Positions 40,916 through 45,659 of a stretch of DNA of 45,659 nt are shown here, piece by piece. Position 1 is the first letter of the stretch. Each line of letters begins with the position of its first letter. A program made the translations under genes and the position numbers. Origin of the DNA: Bacillota bacterium (GTDB lineage: Bacteria; Bacillota; Clostridia; Clostridiales; Clostridiaceae); assembly GCA_023445445.1 (NCBI GenBank), contig JAEXLD010000114.1, positions 1 to 45,659 on the forward strand, written 5' to 3'. The notes beneath the pieces were generated by a model. That model had not been told where the DNA came from and made no database searches. It worked only from the letters and a program-made list of their open reading frames with translations.

Positions 40916-43884
40916 ATTTCCTTAATTATTTCTTCAATTCTATGACTAATTAATAGGATTTTTTCTTCTTCTACCTTACAAACCTCTCTATCATAAGTAT
41001 ATAGTCCATTAGTTTCGTCCTCTACATCACTTAATTGTGTATAAACACAGCCACTTAATCCATTTTTTATAGCTGGTATAATCATCTTTTCATACATTTC
41101 AACAATATTATTTGTTAGCATCTCAGAGCTTTCATAGGCACCATATCCATAACTATTATATTTACTATAAATATGTCCAGGAATAGCATAGGAATATCCA
41201 CCACACTCTGATACTATTAGTGGTCTTTTTGTTTTGGGTAAATCTATAGTTTTAAAATAAATATGAAGACTATCTACATCACTCTTTTCATGAATAAACC
41301 ATCCTGAAGTAGAATCTATAAACCTAGTATTATCAATTGCTTTAACAAGTTCATAAAGCTTATCACTTTGAAATTGCCCCCATCCTTCATTGAATATAGT
41401 ATAGCCTACGATACATGGATGGTTGTACAGATGATTTATTGTATCTCTTGTATGATTTATAAATATTTCCCTTTGAACCTTGTTTCCTCTTCTTTTATCA
41501 TTTAATTTTAGCATTCCCATAGTAGGAAGGGCTGTATCTCTAATAAAAGAATATGAGCCATTATTCACCATATCCTGCATTACTAACATTCCATGTTTAT
41601 CACAATAATAATAAAAGCATTCTGGTTCAACCTTAATATGCTTACGTAACATATTAAAGCCTAAATTCTTCATTCTTAAGATATCCTCTTCAAATTCCTT
41701 TTCTCTTGAAGGAAGGAATATTCCATCACAAAAATATCCTTGGTCTAAGACTCCATGTAAAAATATAGGTTTATCATTTAAACAAATTCTTTCTATTCCA
41801 TCTATTTTGTTTATAGATATAGTACGTAAGGCAAAATAAGATTCCACCTTATCTTCAGAGGTACTAATATTAATATTATATAAATATGGATTTTCAACAG
41901 TCCATAAAATCGGCTTATAATTTTGCCCATTTGGTAAAGTGATTTTATCTAAGTCTATCCTAAACTTATTATCTTTTTCATATCTTGTATAAATATATCC
42001 ATCTAAATTTATATCTATTTTATATTCAGTGGCATTTGTATCTATTTCACATGTTACTCCATTCATATAAGGTGTTATTTTAATATTATTAATAAATACC
42101 TTAGGAACACTTTCTAGCCATACAGTTTGCCATATTCCGCTTACAGGGGTATACCACATTCCACCAGGTTTTTTACATTGCTTTCCGTAGGGATACTTTT
42201 TAGATAAATTATCAGTAACCTTTACCACTAACTGATTTTCCTTATCTATAAATAATGCCTCTGTTACATCTACTGAAAAAGGTAAATATCCCCCTTCATG
42301 TTTCATTAACTTCTTATTATTTACCCAAATCTCTGCAACTTGATCTACAGCCCCAAAATTTAAAATCACTTTGTCTTTTATAAAATTATTAGGCAAATTA
42401 AAGTTCTTTACATAAGTTAAGTGTTTACCTACAGTTTTTTTATAACTAGATAAATTAGATTCAGGTGGGAAAGGAACAACAATATCTTCACCATTTAGTT
42501 TCCACTTTCCATTTAAGCTAAAGTAAGAATCTCTTTTCATTTGTGGTCTTGGGTACTCTGTCCAATCAATTTCTTTATCTGCAATAAGATTCCAGTGTTC
42601 TTCTCTTATCATCTTAAAAATTAAATATAGAATAAAGAGAAGAATTGCAGCTACTATAAAGGCAACAAAATATATTCTTCTATCTGGAATAAAGGAAGTA
42701 GTACCATCATTATTTAAAATTGTTTTTGCATTCCTTAGAACTAATGCTCCAATTGTTGGTCCAATAATTCCAGGTATAAGAACTTGCCCTAATATACGTA
42801 ATCCTTGGAATAATCCAGCTTTATTTTGCGGAATATTATCTCTTATCATCGCTCCAAAACATGCCATCCCAGTTAGATACCCTATCATCATGAATAAGGA
42901 ACCAATAAACACATAAAGAGTGCTGGTGCTGAAAAAGAGAATAGTATAACCTATCATAAGAATTGAAATACTTGGAACTATAGACATCTTAAAGCCAAGC
43001 ATATCATATACCTTTCCATAAAAAGCAGTAATAATAGCAGCAATTATAATTGCTGGAGCCATAATTATTACATAATTTGATATCCCTAGGGTTTTCTCAT
43101 AATAAAGAATAAGATATGGCATAAAAATATTAATGGATATGCCAAAGATAGAAAATGCACCAACTACTGTATATAGAAGTTTATTATTTCTTATAACTGA
43201 TATACGAAAGCTATAAAGGACATTTGCCCAATATTTATTTGTTTCAGATGTAGTTTTTGCATTGTCTTCTATTAATATAAAACCTAACATACCACTAATA
43301 ATAACAATTAACCCTATTATTATAAAAATAGTCCTCCAGCTAGATTCTAAATCTAAATTGAATGCCATGAACCCACCAAATACTATTAAAATAGCCACTA
43401 GTGGCATCATAGAATTAATTCCTTCTATCCTTCCCCTATTACTCTCATTTCCGCAATCAGTCATCCAAGCATTAAAGGAAGCATCATTGGCAGCTGAGCC
43501 AAAGAAGGTCATAATACAATCTAATATTATAACTAATGATATTCCAAGAGAAGCAGCAGATACAGTATTTCCCACAATAGGTGTTAAAATATCCATTCTA
43601 ATAAATGAAAATGAAAGTATTGAAATTCCCCACATAATATATCCACCACAGATAAATATCTTTCTATTCCCAGCCTTATCAGATAATGCTCCTATTAGAA
43701 GAGTTGTTAAAGTTGCTGCTACTGAACTAGCCCCAACCATTAATGAAATATCAGTTGCTGATGCATTAAACATTTTATATATAAATACATTTAAATACAT
43801 ATTTTCAATAACCCAGGCAACTTGACCTATAAGTCCAAATATAACAAGAGTTATCCAAAACTTCTTTCCTAGTTTAGTTTTCAT
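40891..43884 (-). CDS. MFS transporter fused to a glycoside hydrolase family 2 enzyme
   Basis: A single 997-aa frame. Residues 1-425 are a 12-helix MFS carrier (motif A GALSDKAGNRK at 65-75, WMTDCGNESNRGR at 140-152). After a short linker (EEHWNLIADKEIDWTEYPRPQ) residues 445-990 form a complete GH2 enzyme: sugar-binding jelly roll (GKWKLNGEDI, VDQVAEIWVNNKKL, GGMWYTPVSGIWQTVWLE), Ig-like middle, and TIM barrel with acid/base E833 in FNEGWGQF and nucleophile E893 in VSECGGY. Both catalytic glutamates are kept, so activity is likely. With an even number of helices the enzyme would lie in the cytosol, hydrolysing what the carrier imports. Residues 991-997 and the stop are encoded by the MITE-like repeat. 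Sugar specificity (glucuronide, galactoside or mannoside) cannot be told. Confidence 0.9.
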   Translation of the reverse strand: MKTKLGKKFWITLVIFGLIGQVAWVIENMYLNVFIYKMFNASATDISLMVGASSVAATLTTLLIGALSDKAGNRKIFICGGYIMWGISILSFSFIRMDILTPIVGNTVSAASLGISLVIILDCIMTFFGSAANDASFNAWMTDCGNESNRGRIEGINSMMPLVAILIVFGGFMAFNLDLESSWRTIFIIIGLIVIISGMLGFILIEDNAKTTSETNKYWANVLYSFRISVIRNNKLLYTVVGAFSIFGISINIFMPYLILYYEKTLGISNYVIIMAPAIIIAAIITAFYGKVYDMLGFKMSIVPSISILMIGYTILFFSTSTLYVFIGSLFMMIGYLTGMACFGAMIRDNIPQNKAGLFQGLRILGQVLIPGIIGPTIGALVLRNAKTILNNDGTTSFIPDRRIYFVAFIVAAILLFILYLIFKMIREEHWNLIADKEIDWTEYPRPQMKRDSYFSLNGKWKLNGEDIVVPFPPESNLSSYKKTVGKHLTYVKNFNLPNNFIKDKVILNFGAVDQVAEIWVNNKKLMKHEGGYLPFSVDVTEALFIDKENQLVVKVTDNLSKKYPYGKQCKKPGGMWYTPVSGIWQTVWLESVPKVFINNIKITPYMNGVTCEIDTNATEYKIDINLDGYIYTRYEKDNKFRIDLDKITLPNGQNYKPILWTVENPYLYNINISTSEDKVESYFALRTISINKIDGIERICLNDKPIFLHGVLDQGYFCDGIFLPSREKEFEEDILRMKNLGFNMLRKHIKVEPECFYYYCDKHGMLVMQDMVNNGSYSFIRDTALPTMGMLKLNDKRRGNKVQREIFINHTRDTINHLYNHPCIVGYTIFNEGWGQFQSDKLYELVKAIDNTRFIDSTSGWFIHEKSDVDSLHIYFKTIDLPKTKRPLIVSECGGYSYAIPGHIYSKYNSYGYGAYESSEMLTNNIVEMYEKMIIPAIKNGLSGCVYTQLSDVEDETNGLYTYDREVCKVEEEKILLISHRIEEIIKEMVLSHNVK

Positions 43885-44255
43885 CTATAATCCTCCACTA
43901 TAAACTTCATATATTTTCCATAAATCTAATTTAATTATATCATGCACTGATTTTATAATGTATTTATTATAAACAAAATAGCCTTAAATAAATTAAAATC
44001 TAAGGTTATTATTAAATAATTTGCTTTTTATTACAAAAATCTTTAGTTGACTTTACAAGAAAAATAAATTAATATACAATATAACAATTTTATGAATTTT
44101 CAGTCTAGATTTTATTTAAGCAAGATACTTGAATTGTATTATTTGCAATATATCAATAATACTTGCCAATTAAATATATACTTAAATTTCATAGAAAATT
44201 TTAAAATACTAATGATAAATTCAAAAATTTATTAATTTTTGAAGGGGGCGTTTAA
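43885..44255. promoter_or_regulatory. Divergent promoter region of MFS-GH2 and gltS
   Basis: 371 bases without a gene. A minus-strand TATAAT (43934-43939) could serve the MFS-GH2 gene. AATAGCCTTA (43977-43986) and TAAGGTTATT (44001-44010) form a hairpin with one G-T pair. ATTTCATAGAAAATT (44186-44200) resembles a CodY box with four mismatches. Otherwise AT-rich, nothing else seen. Confidence 0.35.
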
Positions 44256-45479
44256 ATGATAATTGAATTAAATATGATTCAAACTGTTGGACTAGCTGTT
44301 GTTTCTCTTCTTGTTGGAGATGCAGCTAAAAAACATTTTTCCTTATTCTCGAAGTATGCTATACCTTCACCAGTAATTGGTGGACTTTTATTTTCAATAA
44401 TACATATGTTTCTTAGACAAAATAACATAGCTGTATTTAATTTTGATACAACTCTTCAAACATTCTTTCAAACTATGTTCTTTTGCACTGTTGGCTTTAA
44501 TGCAAGCCTTAAAATGCTTAAAATAGGTGGTAAAAAAATTTTTATATTTTTAGCTATATCAGTGGTATTAGCTATACTTCAAAATATATTAGCTGTTGGT
44601 TTATCAGGAGTGATCGGGATAAGCCCTCTTTTAGCGTTGCTTACAGCTTCTCCATCTCTAACAGGTGGACATGGCACTTCTGCTGCTGTAGCTCCTAGCA
44701 TCGAAGCTTTGGGGTATCCAGAGGCTCTAACAGTTGCATTAACAGCATCAACCTTTGGCATTATTGCAGGTTCATTACTTGGTAGTCCTATGGCTAATAG
44801 ATTAATTGTCAAAAATAAGCTTGTAGATAAGAAAAAGGCAGAAAAATCTAATGATAATGATATTGACTTATCTATTATAGAAACTAAGAAAACTATACTT
44901 AATACTCACAAAATTAGCATGGCTTTCTTTCAAATATTAATAGCTATGGCCCTTGGAACTTATCTGACTGCTGCTTTAAATAAATTTGTTGGTGGCTTAT
45001 TAGGTGGAGCAAACTTTCCTCCATATATAGGTTCTATGCTTATAGCAGCTATTATGAGGAATATTTCAGACCATTCAACTAAATATAAAATTCCTTTAGA
45101 AGAAGTTGAAGTGGTTGGAGAAGTATCATTAAGCCTATTCTTAGGTATGGCTCTTATAACATTAAAGCTATGGCACTTAGTAGACTTAGCTCTTCCAATG
45201 ATAATATTACTTTTAGCTCAATGCTTAATGATGTACCTTTATGGCATGTTTGTATCCTATCCATTAATGGGTAAGAACTACGACTCAGCTGTAATGGTAT
45301 CAGGATTAACTGGATTCGCCATGGGGGCTACATCAAACGCAATGGCAAATATGAATTCAGTTAGTGATAAGTATTTATATTCTAAAACTGCATTTTTTGT
45401 TGTTCCTATAGTAGGATCATTATTTATAGACTTTATAAATATTGGTATTATATATGGCTTTATAGGTTTTCTTTCTTAA
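44256..45479 (+). CDS. gltS: Sodium/glutamate symporter
   Basis: A 407-aa membrane carrier of the GltS (ESS) family importing glutamate with sodium. The two inverted-repeat halves each have the family's re-entrant loop signature: ASPSLTGGHGTSAAV near residue 135-150 and GFAMGATSNAMANMNSV near 350-365. About ten to twelve helices, separated by a charged central loop (KNKLVDKKKAEKSNDND). GGGGG seven bases before the ATG serves as ribosome binding site. It appears monocistronic; a MITE-like repeat begins 57 bases after its stop and its hairpin could end transcription. Confidence 0.95.
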   Translation: MIIELNMIQTVGLAVVSLLVGDAAKKHFSLFSKYAIPSPVIGGLLFSIIHMFLRQNNIAVFNFDTTLQTFFQTMFFCTVGFNASLKMLKIGGKKIFIFLAISVVLAILQNILAVGLSGVIGISPLLALLTASPSLTGGHGTSAAVAPSIEALGYPEALTVALTASTFGIIAGSLLGSPMANRLIVKNKLVDKKKAEKSNDNDIDLSIIETKKTILNTHKISMAFFQILIAMALGTYLTAALNKFVGGLLGGANFPPYIGSMLIAAIMRNISDHSTKYKIPLEEVEVVGEVSLSLFLGMALITLKLWHLVDLALPMIILLLAQCLMMYLYGMFVSYPLMGKNYDSAVMVSGLTGFAMGATSNAMANMNSVSDKYLYSKTAFFVVPIVGSLFIDFINIGIIYGFIGFLS

Positions 45480-45536
45480 GGATGTATTCAAAACTATATA
45501 AGTGATTTTATTTATAAAATTTAAATTAAAATATAA

Positions 45537-45659
45537 GGAGCTGTCGCAGCAGCTCCTAAATTAAAAATGTAGAATGTAAAATGTAGAATTATTGATGTAA
45601 TTCCAAAGGAATTACTAAAAAGATATATATTTTAGAAACTCCTAAGGGAGTTTCTTCTT
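45537..45659 (+). repeat. MITE-like repeat, copy C, cut by the window end
   Basis: 123 bases visible, starting GGAGCTGTCGCAGCAGCTCC and running through the GTAATTCC/GGAATTAC and GAAACTCC/GGAGTTTC hairpins. Nearly identical to copy B, with changes in the terminal hairpin loop and at two positions near the second hairpin that keep the stems paired. The right end lies outside the window. Confidence 0.85.

Noticed and set aside
43262..43825. 187-aa plus-strand ORF inside the MFS-GH2 gene
   Set aside because: Antisense shadow of transmembrane-coding sequence; no start signal and no recognisable motif.
44186..44200. CodY box upstream of gltS
   Set aside because: Four mismatches to AATTTTCWGAAAATT in very AT-rich DNA; too weak to call as a site, although control of a glutamate carrier by CodY would be plausible.

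Overview
The window is very AT-rich DNA (by eye well under 35% GC) with short Shine-Dalgarno-preceded genes, clostridial families (a CpI-type [FeFe] hydrogenase, DUF1538, DUF4317, DUF4342, rubredoxin-like protein, C_GCAxxG_C_C protein) and Fur/PerR-Dps defences typical of an anaerobe. It looks like chromosomal DNA of a Clostridium sensu stricto species. I see no rRNA, tRNA, CRISPR, phage or transposase gene. The mobile component is a family of short hairpin-rich, MITE-like repeats.

Layout. 1-4.1 kb: cytidine deaminase (cdd), then a DUF1538 membrane protein with two tandem-domain PII-like proteins. 4.2-7.8 kb: hydrogenase hydA translationally coupled to a flavoprotein joining a NuoF-type Fe-S segment to a GltD-like oxidoreductase. 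7.9-12.7 kb: HAD phosphatase, an Sm-like/coat-like small protein, a MerR regulator with a 19-bp-spacer promoter, a DUF308 protein and a DUF6323/DUF6179-like pair. 12.8-16.8 kb: a LytS/LytTR two-component system and an OFA-type MFS carrier preceded by two direct repeats resembling E. coli YpdB boxes, so probably a pyruvate or related acid sensing and uptake unit. 16.9-19.1 kb: a MutS2-like ATPase without Smr domain, behind a roughly 290-nt leader with a terminator and competing stems. 19.1-22.8 kb: GNAT protein, PlsY-like and MGDG-synthase-like lipid genes, and an arginase-family gene broken by a 1-nt frameshift. 23-24.2 kb: Fur/PerR-type regulator and Dps. 24.2-27.4 kb: a two-component system expressed with a UBA-like/DUF4342 protein, next to a second paralog. 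27.7-32.1 kb: C_GCAxxG_C_C protein and TDT transporter, DinB-like protein, DUF4317 protein behind a hairpin array, and a thioredoxin-like protein. 32.2-35.4 kb: recQ with two HRDC domains and a rubredoxin-like protein. 35.6-40.7 kb: a BceRS-BceAB type module including a membrane-anchored accessory protein. 40.9-43.9 kb: a 997-aa fusion of an MFS transporter and a GH2 glycosidase. 44.3-45.5 kb: glutamate symporter gltS.

The most unusual items are the MFS-GH2 fusion, whose last seven codons and stop come from a MITE-like repeat; the DUF1538 plus double PII module with a relic internal ribosome binding site; the unassigned riboswitch-like leader of the MutS2-like gene; and the YpdB-like boxes in front of the OFA carrier. 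All functional statements are inferred from sequence recognition by eye; no database search was run.
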